From the NCBI GenBank assembly GCA_019454405.1, contig JACFOH010000008.1:49106-90161 (forward strand): a stretch of 41,056 nucleotides of DNA, written 5' to 3'. This document shows, in pieces, positions 17,535 to 26,786 of the stretch. A model generated the notes under the pieces. It did no database searches. It was not told the DNA's origin and saw only the letters and a list, made by a program, of their open reading frames with translations. Position 1 is the stretch's first letter. Every line of letters starts with the position of its first letter. The translations under genes and the position numbers were made by a program. This DNA comes from Promineifilum sp. Its GTDB lineage: Bacteria > Chloroflexota > Anaerolineae > Promineifilales > Promineifilaceae.

Positions 17535-17540
17535 TATACT
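17535..17540 (+). promoter_or_regulatory. Possible -10 box of the YfhO-like gene
   Basis: TATACT lies 57 bp before the ATG at 17597. No convincing -35 box is found at 16-18 bp, which would fit activator dependence through the palindrome upstream. Confidence 0.4.
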
Positions 17541-17596
17541 AGTGAGGATATCGTACTCGACCGCGCAGCGGGCACTCCCATGAGACACAGGCTCAA

Positions 17597-19936
17597 ATGA
17601 ATTCACTTACCCGATTTGTCGATAAGCGGCCAACTCTAGCGGTCGCCATCTTCTATCTTGTTTTGGCCCTGATATTTTTCGCCGGCGTCCTCGTGCCGTC
17701 TCCCGGGCAAGTATTGGCCGGGCATGACATGATCGGCAACTACTATATCTATTGGAACGTCGTGCGCGAGGCTTTACGGAGCGGCCACTTACCTCTCTGG
17801 GAGCCTGATATCTTTGGTGGCTTCCCTTTTCTGGCCCAACCGCAACAAAGCACTTTTTATCCGCCCACCTGGGTCAACCTGATCGTTCCCGTGCGGGTTG
17901 GAGTCAGCCTATATATGGTCTTTCATGTTTGGCTGGCTTCGTTCGGTATGTTTCTGTTCACGCGATATATGGGTGGTCGCCGGCTGCCGTCCATTCTGGC
18001 CGGGGTCGGATTCGCCTACGGTGGATTACTGACCGGCCGCCTGTGGGCTGGGCACCAGCCAGTGTATGCCGTTTTTATCTGGTCGCCTCTCATGTTGCTG
18101 GCGCTGGCCTGGGCGATCGACAGACGCCATTGGGCTGCGGCTGTGGTGGCCGGATTACCCTTTGCCCTCGCCCTGTTGGCCGGGCACATACCTTCATTTC
18201 TCTATGTTGGCCTCTTATGGGCCGCCTTCGCCGCCTATCTGTTCATAACCCGCGCTGGCGAGCGGTTGCTCGTAGTCCGAACGGCGGTTGTGATCGCGGT
18301 CGTGGGGCTGGCCCTGGCTGCGGTGCAGCTCGTGCCTTTCCTCCAATTTAGCGCGACATCCAGCCGTGTGGCTGAAGCGGATTACGAATTCGCCACCGAT
18401 TACTCGTTTCCGCCGGCCCATCTCGTGACATTGATAGTGCCGGAGTTCTTCGGCGAACCCACACAGGTGGGATATTGGTCTGTGCCTACGTTTGAGGAAT
18501 TGACCTATTACGCGGGGATCGTAGCTGTCCTGGGTATTATCCTGGCCCTGAGGCGACCGGATCGCCTTGCATGGTTCTATATCCTCCTCATCGTCTTCGG
18601 GCTGTGGCTGGCGTTTGGTCGTTACGGCGTGCTTTACGAGTTGGCCTATCGCTTCCTGCCGCCGTTTCGACTGGTGCGCGCGCCGGGCCGGGCTGCTTTC
18701 CTGTACCTCTTTGCCGGGTCAGCCTTGCTGGCTCATACGCTGACGATCTGGCGCAATCGGCCGGCCGATGAGCGCCGGCGTGCTCTGTGGCCCTATTGGC
18801 CGGTGGCCACATCTGTATTTGCCATCGCTCTGTTCGCGGCCCTGGCCGCCACGGGCGCAGTGTTTATGTCCGTTCACCCGACCGATACCAGCGGCCGCCT
18901 CTGGCAACAGATTGGCGGTTACTCGCTGGCCCTGGTTGTGGCCGGGACAGGCGCGGCGCTGATTTGGGCCTATCTTAACACGGCGGATATAGGCGACAAG
19001 GCGCGAGGTATGAATAGGCAGCTATCCGGCAATCTATGGCTGTCTACCGCCCGCCGGCGCGATGTTCTGGTCGGCATCGCGCTGATCACCCTTGCCGCTG
19101 CCGATACCTGGATGTTCAGCTACAAGATGGTGCGCACGGCTTCGACCGCTCCGGATCCTGTCTGGACTGACGGCCGTGCGCTTGTTGATGATCCGGCAGG
19201 CCGCGTTCTGCCCTGGGGCGTGCCCCTTTTCAGCCAGAATGGAGCGATGCAAGTCCATTGGCCCAGCGTGTTTGGCTACGATTCGTTAGAACCGGAGGCG
19301 CACATCGCTTTAGCTTCATCTGTGCCTGATCCGCGCTCGACGGCCTATGACATCCTGGGCGCGACCTATGTTCTGGCCGGAGGGCCGTTGGATCAGTTTA
19401 CCGAAGGCGAGCGAGGACTGACGCTCGTGGGACATCAGGGAGCGGCATGGGTCTATGAGCGGGCGCGGCCGTTGCCGGTCGCTCGACTGGTTTACGCGAC
19501 TGAGGTGATTGCCGATGGCGCCGCGGCCATAAACCGGATCCATGCCCCCGATTTTGATCCGGCGATGACGGCCATCCTTGCTAAATCTGCCCCTTGTTCC
19601 ACCGGCCCCTTGCCGGCTCAGCCTGGCGAGGTCGAGATATTATCTCATGAACCGACCCGTTGGAGGCTGCGAACTATCAGCGAAACTCCGGCTCTCCTCA
19701 TCCTGGCCGAAAATGCCTATCCGGGTTGGGGGGTGACGATTGACGGACAGCCGGCCGAATCCTTAACCGCCTATACCTCAGTTCGTGCGGTCTGCGTGCC
19801 GGACGGGGAGCATATCGTTGAATGGAGATTCTTCCCCCAGCTATATCTGGCAGGGGCGGCCGTATCTGTCGCCGCTCTCATCCTGATACTTACAGCCGTA
19901 TTTGTCCTGCGGCGACGTCCGGCATCCTCTTTGTAA
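17597..19936 (+). CDS. YfhO-family polytopic membrane protein
   Basis: A 779-residue integral membrane protein resembling the YfhO family, which is linked to sugar modification of cell-wall polymers in Firmicutes. The N-terminus starts with a membrane helix, then the typical first loop with GHDMIGNYYIYWNVVREAL and IFGGFPFLAQPQQSTFYPPTW, as in lipid-carrier glycosyltransferases of the GT-C type. Around ten to twelve hydrophobic segments follow up to residue about 510. The region about 530-740 is an extracytoplasmic beta-rich domain (LLILAENAYPGWGVTIDGQPAE is the family's C-terminal signature). One final helix precedes the Arg-rich end. It is probably a glycosyltransferase or polymer-modifying protein acting outside the membrane. 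No partner gene is adjacent; the patatin gene converges from the other side. Confidence 0.85.
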   Translation: MNSLTRFVDKRPTLAVAIFYLVLALIFFAGVLVPSPGQVLAGHDMIGNYYIYWNVVREALRSGHLPLWEPDIFGGFPFLAQPQQSTFYPPTWVNLIVPVRVGVSLYMVFHVWLASFGMFLFTRYMGGRRLPSILAGVGFAYGGLLTGRLWAGHQPVYAVFIWSPLMLLALAWAIDRRHWAAAVVAGLPFALALLAGHIPSFLYVGLLWAAFAAYLFITRAGERLLVVRTAVVIAVVGLALAAVQLVPFLQFSATSSRVAEADYEFATDYSFPPAHLVTLIVPEFFGEPTQVGYWSVPTFEELTYYAGIVAVLGIILALRRPDRLAWFYILLIVFGLWLAFGRYGVLYELAYRFLPPFRLVRAPGRAAFLYLFAGSALLAHTLTIWRNRPADERRRALWPYWPVATSVFAIALFAALAATGAVFMSVHPTDTSGRLWQQIGGYSLALVVAGTGAALIWAYLNTADIGDKARGMNRQLSGNLWLSTARRRDVLVGIALITLAAADTWMFSYKMVRTASTAPDPVWTDGRALVDDPAGRVLPWGVPLFSQNGAMQVHWPSVFGYDSLEPEAHIALASSVPDPRSTAYDILGATYVLAGGPLDQFTEGERGLTLVGHQGAAWVYERARPLPVARLVYATEVIADGAAAINRIHAPDFDPAMTAILAKSAPCSTGPLPAQPGEVEILSHEPTRWRLRTISETPALLILAENAYPGWGVTIDGQPAESLTAYTSVRAVCVPDGEHIVEWRFFPQLYLAGAAVSVAALILILTAVFVLRRRPASSL

Positions 19937-19949
19937 ACTTGCCGAGAGT

Positions 19950-21146
19950 TTAACGCAGTATCCCGGCCGCGATCCGGTTGGCGCGCTTTATGGCCCGGTC
20001 CATTTCATGAATATCCGGGCCTTTCATCCCTTGGGTCTCCTGCGTCCGGAAGTAGCGATCCAGGGCCATTTGTCCCCCCGCGACGAGATGTTCCCGGCGT
20101 TCGTCGGTCATGTCGAATTCCATCGTCTTGTATGATTTGGCCGGCAGACGGCATACGAACTGTTCGAAAGCTTCGATCACTAACTTGTCATGGGCCTGAG
20201 TAGCTGTATCGACCAATCTCACGATCCGCTCTACCGGTGGCAAGTCGACCAGGCTTCCACTGGGCGGAATGGGGGCGTCGCTCGGGGTGACGCCGGGAAC
20301 AGGTAATTGCTCGTCGATCAATAATCCGAGGATGTTTGAGCCTGTCTTTGGTCCCATCATGGATATGACGTAAGGATCCGTGGAGATAAAAAGCTCCATG
20401 GGGAAGTTCGATAGTAGCCCCCCATCGACGATCCGGTGGCCACCCATTGCCCGGCCGATATACCGCCCCCATTCCGATCGCCAGACGACTTCCTCCCATA
20501 ATAAGGGCAAACTCATGGACATGCGCATGCCCCAGACCACAGGCAGATCCGGCGCAGTATGATGGTTGAGTACCAGTAGGCGTTGGTCTGTTGTATCGGC
20601 CGCGACCAGCGAGAGTTCCTTTCCTGTGGTTTCAAAGAACTGGGCGAAGGTTTGCCTGCTCAGATCGCGCGGGTGGCCGTCGGGCGTCATCTGGTCGAGT
20701 TTTCTTCGTGCCCAATCGAGAAAGGCATCGGCCGAATACCACCCGCCACGTTCGATAAACGAGAAGACATAGACCAACTCATCCTGCAGCATCAGATTGA
20801 GGATGAATCGATCGACCTGGTCTTCGATGAAGTCAGGAACATAACGCAGGTTGATCCGTTCCAGCGCCTCCTTCGTGATGCTGTGTGCGACCTCTTCCTT
20901 TGTGAAAGGTCGCGGCCTCCCCAGGAATTTCTCGAAGGCAGGCACGCCATTCTCATCCTTCTCTTTCAACGCGACCAGCATCTCTTCTGATGAGAACCCG
21001 GCGGCGACGAATGTGGCCATAATCGCCCCAGCCGACGTACCCAGAAGTCGACCGGGCGTGTGGCCGCGCCGTTCCAGCTCTTGCAGGGCGCCGACGAAGA
21101 CCGCCCCTTTGGCCCCACCCCCTTCGAATACCAGGTCGTACTGCAT
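19950..21146 (-). CDS. Patatin-like phospholipase
   Basis: A 398-residue serine lipase of the patatin/RssA class. The oxyanion loop FEGGGAKGAV is at 7-16, the nucleophile elbow GTSAG has Ser38, and the partner aspartate lies in RIVDGGLLSNFP. No signal peptide is present, so it should be cytoplasmic or peripheral on membranes and cleave phospholipid or neutral-lipid esters. The ATG at 21146 is chosen over a GTG at 21158 because GGGG lies 6-7 nt before it; the longer start would add only four residues. It converges with the YfhO-like gene (13 bp between stops) and is divergent from the TAP-like hydrolase. Confidence 0.92.
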   Translation of the reverse strand: MQYDLVFEGGGAKGAVFVGALQELERRGHTPGRLLGTSAGAIMATFVAAGFSSEEMLVALKEKDENGVPAFEKFLGRPRPFTKEEVAHSITKEALERINLRYVPDFIEDQVDRFILNLMLQDELVYVFSFIERGGWYSADAFLDWARRKLDQMTPDGHPRDLSRQTFAQFFETTGKELSLVAADTTDQRLLVLNHHTAPDLPVVWGMRMSMSLPLLWEEVVWRSEWGRYIGRAMGGHRIVDGGLLSNFPMELFISTDPYVISMMGPKTGSNILGLLIDEQLPVPGVTPSDAPIPPSGSLVDLPPVERIVRLVDTATQAHDKLVIEAFEQFVCRLPAKSYKTMEFDMTDERREHLVAGGQMALDRYFRTQETQGMKGPDIHEMDRAIKRANRIAAGILR

Positions 21147-21288
21147 GCTATTCCCCACAAATTGATGCTGATCGCAAGACTTTACACGCTTATTATGTCC
21201 TGCTTTAGTCGATGTTGCACCTTAATCGCAGTCAGATACCGTGGCAAATGCGAGCGTAGCTGGCCGGTATGAAATGACGTCCCCAATA

Positions 21289-21297
21289 TGCTAGAAT
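21289..21297 (+). promoter_or_regulatory. Extended -10 promoter element for the TAP-like hydrolase
   Basis: TGCTAGAAT contains the TGn extension and a TAGAAT -10 box, 62 bp before the ATG. The possible -35 box TGAAAT at 21270-21275 is weak, as expected for extended -10 promoters. The rest of the 21147-21358 gap between the two divergent genes holds no gene that I can see. Confidence 0.4.
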
Positions 21298-21358
21298 CCT
21301 CCTTCGGCATTGCGGACGCAGCCTGCCGCAACGATCCCTGCCGGCTATCGTATCGTTT

Positions 21359-23389
21359 ATGATGAACTACTCACGCGCAAAACAATTATTCTTTGGACTG
21401 GTTTTATTATCCTCGTTGCTGATGGTCGTTGGCGGTGTAGCGGCTCAGGAGGAACCGGGGGATGTCGTGCCGACGGAGTGTACCTTTGAGGGATATGATC
21501 TCGGATTAACGACTCTGACCGGTGAAGCCCTTGGTTTTGAGTGCGGCTACGTCGTTGTTCCTGAGCGGCACGCCAATCCCGACGGACCAACCATCCGTAT
21601 CCCTTATGCCATTCGTCGAGCCACATCCAACGACGCCCGGCCCGATCCGCTAGTTGTTGCCCAGGGTGGCCCAGGCGGCGATGCCTTCAAGATATTCACT
21701 TTACTGGTTTCATCTTCCAGCCTGGCTGTTGACCGGGATGTCATCATATTCAATCAGCGCGGAACGCCTTATGCCGAGCCGGAATTGACGTGTCCGGAGA
21801 TGGACGATGTTCTGGCCGAGATGCTGGCGGCATCGAATGAAGAAGGTACACGAATCTATAACGAGGCGCTCGCAGCCTGCCACGCCCGCCTTTTGGCTGA
21901 AGGGATCGATCTATCCGCCTATAACAGCCTTGAGAACGCGGCCGATATTCCAGTTCTGGTCCGGGCGCTGGGTTATGATGAGTATAATTTCTATGGCGTA
22001 TCCTACGGCACCTTGCTCGGCCTTCACCTGATGCGCAATCATCCCGAGGGCTTGCGGGCTGTCGTCCTGGACAGCGTTGTCGCTCCTGAAATCAACTTCA
22101 TCAGCGCCAGTGGGGCGAGTGAAGATCGTGTTTTAAGAGAGATTTTTCTGGCCTGTGAAAGCGATCCCGATTGTCGTCAAGAATACCCCAATCTGGAGGA
22201 GCGTTTTTTCGCCCTATTCCGTCGGCTTAATGAGAATCCGGTTTATCTCACGATCACTGACCCTGAAACCGGCGATGACTATAGAGCTTTTTTTGACGGT
22301 GAAGGCTTTCGTGCTCTCACATTTCAATTGCTTTATAGTCCGGGGATGAACGCCGTACTACCCAAGATGGTTGCTGATCTGGAGAAGGGCGATACGCGCT
22401 ATGTCCAGCTGATGTGGCCCTTGCTCGTGTTCGACCAGAACATCGCTGAGGGTATGTATTATTCGGTTATATGTGCCGAAGATGCTGATGTCGATCCGGG
22501 GGCTGTTCCCCTGGATGCTCTGTACCCTGAGATCGCCGAATCGATTGGCGAGGATCTCCAGGGCTTTGTCAACAGTTGCAACCTTTGGCCGGTGGAGCCG
22601 TTGGATCCATCGGTGGATGATCCTGTCATCAGTGATATTCCGACGTTGTTATTCTCCGGTCGGTTCGATCCGGTGACGCCGCCCGCCTTCGCAGAATCGG
22701 TCGCTGCCGGGTTGAGTCACGCCACCAATCTCGTTGATCCGGCGGCCGCACACGGCGGCGTTTTCTTCAGCCCGTGTTCGACCAGCATCGTCGCCGCCTT
22801 CCTGGACGATCCCACAACGCCTCCCGATGCGAGCTGCTTCCTGGATCTGGCTCCGTTGACCTTTGTGCCACCGGACGCCATCTTCGTTCCTTTGCTGGCC
22901 GGGGTCAATAACCTCAATGTTCAGACGCTTACGTTTTTCGCTGTGGCCGGATTCTCCTTGCTGATATCCCTCTCAGCGTTCTTTATCTGGCCGATCGTTT
23001 ATATCGTGCGCGCCTTTCGCAAGGGGCAACCGTCTCGCTCGCCGGGAGACCGTCGTGTTAGGCTACTCAGCCGATTGGTTGCCCTGGCCTTCGGCGGATT
23101 GGCGTTTGTGTTTGTCGTCGGATTGGCGAGTTTCATCGTTTATGCCCTCGCCGTTGACCAGTCTTTACTGATGGCCATGTCTCTTCCGCCATCAGCCGCG
23201 TCGATTCTGTGGATACCCATTGTCTTACTTGCTCTGACGGTTGGATTGGTTATCGCCGCGACCGTGCTGTGGCTGCGGGCTGGCTCCGGATCGAAAGCAG
23301 GCAAGGTATATTACACGGTCATAGCTCTCGCCGCCGTGGGATTCATCATTGCGCTGGCGACGCAGGGCTTGCTATTGCCGCCACTTTGA
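21359..23389 (+). CDS. Exported alpha/beta hydrolase with TAP-like C-terminal domain and membrane anchor
   Basis: A 676-residue hydrolase of the proline iminopeptidase/tripeptidyl aminopeptidase type (S33-like). Residues 1-30 are a signal peptide ending near VAAQ. The core has PLVVAQGGPGGDAF (oxyanion region), DRDVIIFNQRGT, the nucleophile YGVSYGTLLG with Ser215, and the acid/base pair in FSGRFDPVTPP and DPAAAHGG. The last 170 residues hold four strong membrane helices (around 520-550, 575-600, 615-645 and 655-676), which are not part of the usual enzyme and would anchor it in the membrane. A peptide or ester substrate is likely; the exact activity is unknown. There is no Shine-Dalgarno site before the ATG at 21359, and an ATG follows at 21362. 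Confidence 0.85.
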   Translation: MMNYSRAKQLFFGLVLLSSLLMVVGGVAAQEEPGDVVPTECTFEGYDLGLTTLTGEALGFECGYVVVPERHANPDGPTIRIPYAIRRATSNDARPDPLVVAQGGPGGDAFKIFTLLVSSSSLAVDRDVIIFNQRGTPYAEPELTCPEMDDVLAEMLAASNEEGTRIYNEALAACHARLLAEGIDLSAYNSLENAADIPVLVRALGYDEYNFYGVSYGTLLGLHLMRNHPEGLRAVVLDSVVAPEINFISASGASEDRVLREIFLACESDPDCRQEYPNLEERFFALFRRLNENPVYLTITDPETGDDYRAFFDGEGFRALTFQLLYSPGMNAVLPKMVADLEKGDTRYVQLMWPLLVFDQNIAEGMYYSVICAEDADVDPGAVPLDALYPEIAESIGEDLQGFVNSCNLWPVEPLDPSVDDPVISDIPTLLFSGRFDPVTPPAFAESVAAGLSHATNLVDPAAAHGGVFFSPCSTSIVAAFLDDPTTPPDASCFLDLAPLTFVPPDAIFVPLLAGVNNLNVQTLTFFAVAGFSLLISLSAFFIWPIVYIVRAFRKGQPSRSPGDRRVRLLSRLVALAFGGLAFVFVVGLASFIVYALAVDQSLLMAMSLPPSAASILWIPIVLLALTVGLVIAATVLWLRAGSGSKAGKVYYTVIALAAVGFIIALATQGLLLPPL

Positions 23390-23412
23390 TAAAAATCCAG
23401 CCCGTTCTTTCA

Positions 23413-23440
23413 TTGCCTCGCGTAGATCGATTGTTATAAT
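23413..23440 (+). promoter_or_regulatory. Sigma70-type promoter of secDF
   Basis: TTGCCT (23413-23418), a 16-bp spacer and a perfect TATAAT (23435-23440) place the transcript start near 23447. Confidence 0.65.
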
Positions 23441-23450
23441 GCACTGTTTT

Positions 23451-23469
23451 CTCCCGGCTGCTCCGGGAG
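23451..23469 (+). promoter_or_regulatory. Hairpin in the secDF leader
   Basis: CTCCCGG and CCGGGAG form a perfect 7-bp stem around a 5-nt loop at the very start of the leader, 12 nt before the ATG. No T tract follows, so it is not a terminator; it may stabilise the RNA or affect translation. Confidence 0.5.
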
Positions 23470-23481
23470 CTTCGAGGCATA

Positions 23482-25770
23482 ATGAATAGAAATAGAGATA
23501 TTGTGTGGTCGACGGCCATCGTATTGATCGTAGCTGTCGCTGTTTGGGTGCTGATTAGCCCGCGCTTTCCCGTCCGGCTTGGCCTGGATTTACAGGGTGG
23601 CTTGCAAGTTCTTCTTGAAGCCGATGTGCCGCAGGACCAGGTTATCACCTCTGATGACATGAACACTGCCCGGCAGATCGTCGATCGCCGCGTCAACGCT
23701 ATTGGCGTTGTTGAGCCGCTGGTTCAGGTCGAGGGAACGCGTCGCATCCTGGTTGAGCTACCGGGCATTGAGGATCCTCAGGAAGCTCTGTCTCTTATCC
23801 AGGAGACGGCGTTACTGGAGTTTGTCGATACCGGTAATCAGCCTCTGCCTGAGGGGCTTTGCATTCGGACGACGCTCAACGACGGACCATCTCGCTGTGA
23901 AGCTGCTGACGGTAACGGCGGCGTTGGCCAGGAGCCGCCCACTTTCCCAACGATATTGACCGGCGCGGGGCTACGTGAAGCAAGGGCCGCCAGTGATAAT
24001 TTTGGTCAGTATTTCGTCGAATTTAAGCTCACCGAGGAAGGCGGCAAAGTTTTCGCCAAACATACGGCCGCCAATCAAGGCAAATACCTTACCATCGTGC
24101 TGGATAAACAAGTCATCTCCAGCCCAACAATCAGCGCCGTCATTGAGGACCAGGGCACTATTTCCGGCCGTTTCACCCTCGAAGAGGCTCAACGACTGGC
24201 CACACAATTGCAGTATGGCAGTTTGCCCGTCCCGTTGCGTATAGAGAGCACCCGCCAGATCGGAGCGACCCTCGGCGAACAATCTATCGATGCGAGTATC
24301 CGTGCCGGAGCGATTGGCGTTATCGTTGTGCTGCTCTTCATGCTCATCTACTATCGGTTGCCGGGTTTGTTGGCCGATATCGCCCTGATCATCTATGTCC
24401 TGCTTAGTTTCGCCATTTTCAAGGGCGTTGGTGTGACATTGACGCTACCAGCTATCGCCGGGTTCCTCTTGTCGACTGGTATGGCCGTCGATGCTAACGT
24501 GCTTGTTTTTGAGCGTATCAAAGAGGAAATGCGCAAGGGGGCCTATCTGGGGGATGCCATTGAAACGGGTTTCTCCCGCGCCTGGAACTCGATCCGGGAT
24601 TCCAATGTAGCCACGCTGGTCATTTGCTTCATCCTCTGGTCATTCGGCCGTAACTTTGGCGCCAGCACTGTCGAGGGATTTGCCGTCACCCTTGCTATCG
24701 GTGTGTTCGTCAGCATGTTTACGGCCGTCCTTGTTACGCGTACGCTGGTTCGTGTTTTCCTGAGCCGCAACGCCAACCGTCTGCAAAATCACAAGGGGTT
24801 GTTAGGCCTCTCAACGCGGCAGGATAAATCTACCCGGTCTTTTGTTTATCACATCATCGAGAACCGCCGTCGTTATTTCCTGTTCTCCGCCATTCTTTTG
24901 ACGCTGGGCCTGGCGGCAATGATCGTCTCGGTGGCCCTCACCGGTTCTCCGTTTCGAGTCGGGGTGGACTTCCGTAGCGGTACGCGCTTTGAAGTCCAGT
25001 TCCAGACGCCGGTGGAGGAGAATGAAATCCGTGAAGTTTTTGCGCGTTATGGCATCACCAGCCCCGCAGTTATCGCTCTCCGCGGTGAGGGGCTAGAAAA
25101 TGCCTGGCAGATACGTGGCGAATTCGTCGCTCCTGAAGTTGCCCAATCCATCCTGGCTTCCTTGAACGAGGTTGCCCCGCTGGTCGAAAATACCGCACAG
25201 GTGACGAGCGTCAGCGCGGCCGTCGGCAATGAGGTCACCCGTGCGGCAATCATCGCCGTGCTCTTCTCGTCGGTTGTTATCCTGATCTACATCGTCATCG
25301 TCTTTCGCCAGGTGCCTAATACATTCCGTTACGGCACGACGGCCGTCGTCGCTTTACTCCATGATCTATTCATTATCATGGGCTTTGCCTCACTCACCGG
25401 GCTTGTTCTAGGGTGGGAGATAGATGCATTGTTCCTGACGGCAATCTTGACGATCGCCGGTTTCTCGCTCCAGGACACCATCGTTCTGTTCGACCGCATG
25501 CGTGAGAACATCGCCCGGCGACCTTTTGAAAAGCTTGAAACTCTGGCTAACCGGTCCATTGTCGAGACGATCCACCGTTCGTTGGTGACACAGCTTAACG
25601 CGATGTTTGTTATGGTGGCCATTCTGCTATTCGGCGGACTCTCTATCCGACCGTTCATCGCCACGCTTTTCTTTGGCCTGCTTCTCGGAACGTATAGCTC
25701 GATATTTATTGCCGTACCGCTTCTGGTCACGTGGGAGGAGCGTGTAAGCGCCCGGTTGCGAACGGCTTGA
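23482..25770 (+). CDS. secDF: SecDF, fused protein-export subunits
   Basis: A 762-residue fusion of SecD and SecF, membrane proteins that use proton motive force to pull proteins through SecYEG. The SecD half has an N-terminal helix, then VRLGLDLQGGLQVLLEA, a large periplasmic domain (P1) and the head region ending near EESTRQIGATLGE-like sequence (residue about 265). Six membrane helices follow, with MAVDANVLVFERIKEE as a signature. The SecF half starts near residue 450, with VGVDFRSGTRFEVQF and its own six helices including SLQDTIVLFDRMREN. Both DLQGG and the two Asp-containing membrane motifs are kept. The usual order is SecD then SecF, and the fusion removes any need for separate genes. 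Followed by a dehydrogenase gene after 14 bp. Confidence 0.96.
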   Translation: MNRNRDIVWSTAIVLIVAVAVWVLISPRFPVRLGLDLQGGLQVLLEADVPQDQVITSDDMNTARQIVDRRVNAIGVVEPLVQVEGTRRILVELPGIEDPQEALSLIQETALLEFVDTGNQPLPEGLCIRTTLNDGPSRCEAADGNGGVGQEPPTFPTILTGAGLREARAASDNFGQYFVEFKLTEEGGKVFAKHTAANQGKYLTIVLDKQVISSPTISAVIEDQGTISGRFTLEEAQRLATQLQYGSLPVPLRIESTRQIGATLGEQSIDASIRAGAIGVIVVLLFMLIYYRLPGLLADIALIIYVLLSFAIFKGVGVTLTLPAIAGFLLSTGMAVDANVLVFERIKEEMRKGAYLGDAIETGFSRAWNSIRDSNVATLVICFILWSFGRNFGASTVEGFAVTLAIGVFVSMFTAVLVTRTLVRVFLSRNANRLQNHKGLLGLSTRQDKSTRSFVYHIIENRRRYFLFSAILLTLGLAAMIVSVALTGSPFRVGVDFRSGTRFEVQFQTPVEENEIREVFARYGITSPAVIALRGEGLENAWQIRGEFVAPEVAQSILASLNEVAPLVENTAQVTSVSAAVGNEVTRAAIIAVLFSSVVILIYIVIVFRQVPNTFRYGTTAVVALLHDLFIIMGFASLTGLVLGWEIDALFLTAILTIAGFSLQDTIVLFDRMRENIARRPFEKLETLANRSIVETIHRSLVTQLNAMFVMVAILLFGGLSIRPFIATLFFGLLLGTYSSIFIAVPLLVTWEERVSARLRTA

Positions 25771-25784
25771 TCACAGGTGATGCC

Positions 25785-26786
25785 ATGCAAGCCCTTGTCC
25801 TTCATGACGGGAAACTGACTTATCAGTCGGATTATCCTCAGCCTGAACCCGGCCCTGATGAGGCGCTCATCCGCGTTTCGCTAGCCGGCATCTGTTCAAC
25901 TGACCTGGAGCTTGTCAAAGGCTATTCGGGCGGATTTAACGGGGTGTTAGGCCACGAATTTGTCGGCGTTGTCGAGCGAGTCGGCTCTGCGGATGGGAGC
26001 GTTTGGGCTGGCCGGCGGGTTGTCGGCAGCATCAATCTGGGTTGCGGCCATTGCCGGGTTTGCCTCGGCGAGGGGCCGGAGCACTGCCTCAACCGCACGA
26101 CACTTGGGATCCACGATCGCGACGGCGTCTTCGCTGATTACGTCACACTGCCGCTAACCAATCTCTTCGCCGTCCCTGATAATGTGGCCGATGAGGAAGC
26201 CGTTTTCACTGAGCCTTTGGCCGCGGCATTTCGTATCCGTGAGCAAATCAAACTGCGGCCGACGTCTCGTATCGCCGTTGTTGGGCCGGGGCGATTAGGT
26301 CTTCTCACGGCTCAGGTGTTGGCCTTGGCCGCCGGCGATATCATCGTATTGGGCAGGCGGCCGGAATCGTTGGAGTTGCCGGCCTGGTTGGGGCTGAAAA
26401 CAGGGGCGGTCGATGAGCAGATCGATAATAGCTTCGATCTGGTCGTCGAAGCCACAGGCAACGATGCCGGATTCGCTCATTCCCTGCGGCTGGTGCGGCC
26501 GATGGGCACGCTGGTTCTCAAGAGCACCTTCGCCGGCAATGCCAACATCAACCTGACCAAATTGGTCGTGGATGAGATCAACGTCGTTGGCTCTCGTTGT
26601 GGCCCCTTTGCCCCGGCGCTGCGCGCGCTGGAATTGAGCGCACAGGCGGGCGGTAATCCGCCGGCGGGATTGGGCGTGCAAGTGCGACCCATGATCGACG
26701 GCGAGTACCCGTTGCGCGATGGGCTGGCCGGCTTCGAACACGCCGCCCGGCCAGGTGTGCGCAAGATTCTGTTGCGGCCGAACTAG
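25785..26786 (+). CDS. Zinc-dependent medium-chain alcohol/sorbitol-type dehydrogenase
   Basis: A 333-residue MDR-family dehydrogenase. Catalytic zinc ligands lie in GICSTD and GHEFVGVVE. The structural-zinc loop is NLGCGHCRVCLGEGPEHC. The Rossmann site is VVGPGRLGLLTAQVLAL. The family oxidises an alcohol or a hydroxy-amino acid with NAD(P); the sequence resembles threonine or sorbitol dehydrogenases but lacks features that decide the substrate. The ATG at 25785 is preferred because AGGTGA (25775-25780) sits before it; an upstream in-frame start at 25731 would overlap secDF. It follows secDF by 14 bp and converges on the aminotransferase gene with a 4-bp stop overlap (CTAG). Confidence 0.88.
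   Translation: MQALVLHDGKLTYQSDYPQPEPGPDEALIRVSLAGICSTDLELVKGYSGGFNGVLGHEFVGVVERVGSADGSVWAGRRVVGSINLGCGHCRVCLGEGPEHCLNRTTLGIHDRDGVFADYVTLPLTNLFAVPDNVADEEAVFTEPLAAAFRIREQIKLRPTSRIAVVGPGRLGLLTAQVLALAAGDIIVLGRRPESLELPAWLGLKTGAVDEQIDNSFDLVVEATGNDAGFAHSLRLVRPMGTLVLKSTFAGNANINLTKLVVDEINVVGSRCGPFAPALRALELSAQAGGNPPAGLGVQVRPMIDGEYPLRDGLAGFEHAARPGVRKILLRPN

Noticed and set aside
17400-17600. Short open frame before the YfhO-like gene
   Set aside because: It overlaps the palindrome and promoter region, with no ribosome site or family resemblance.
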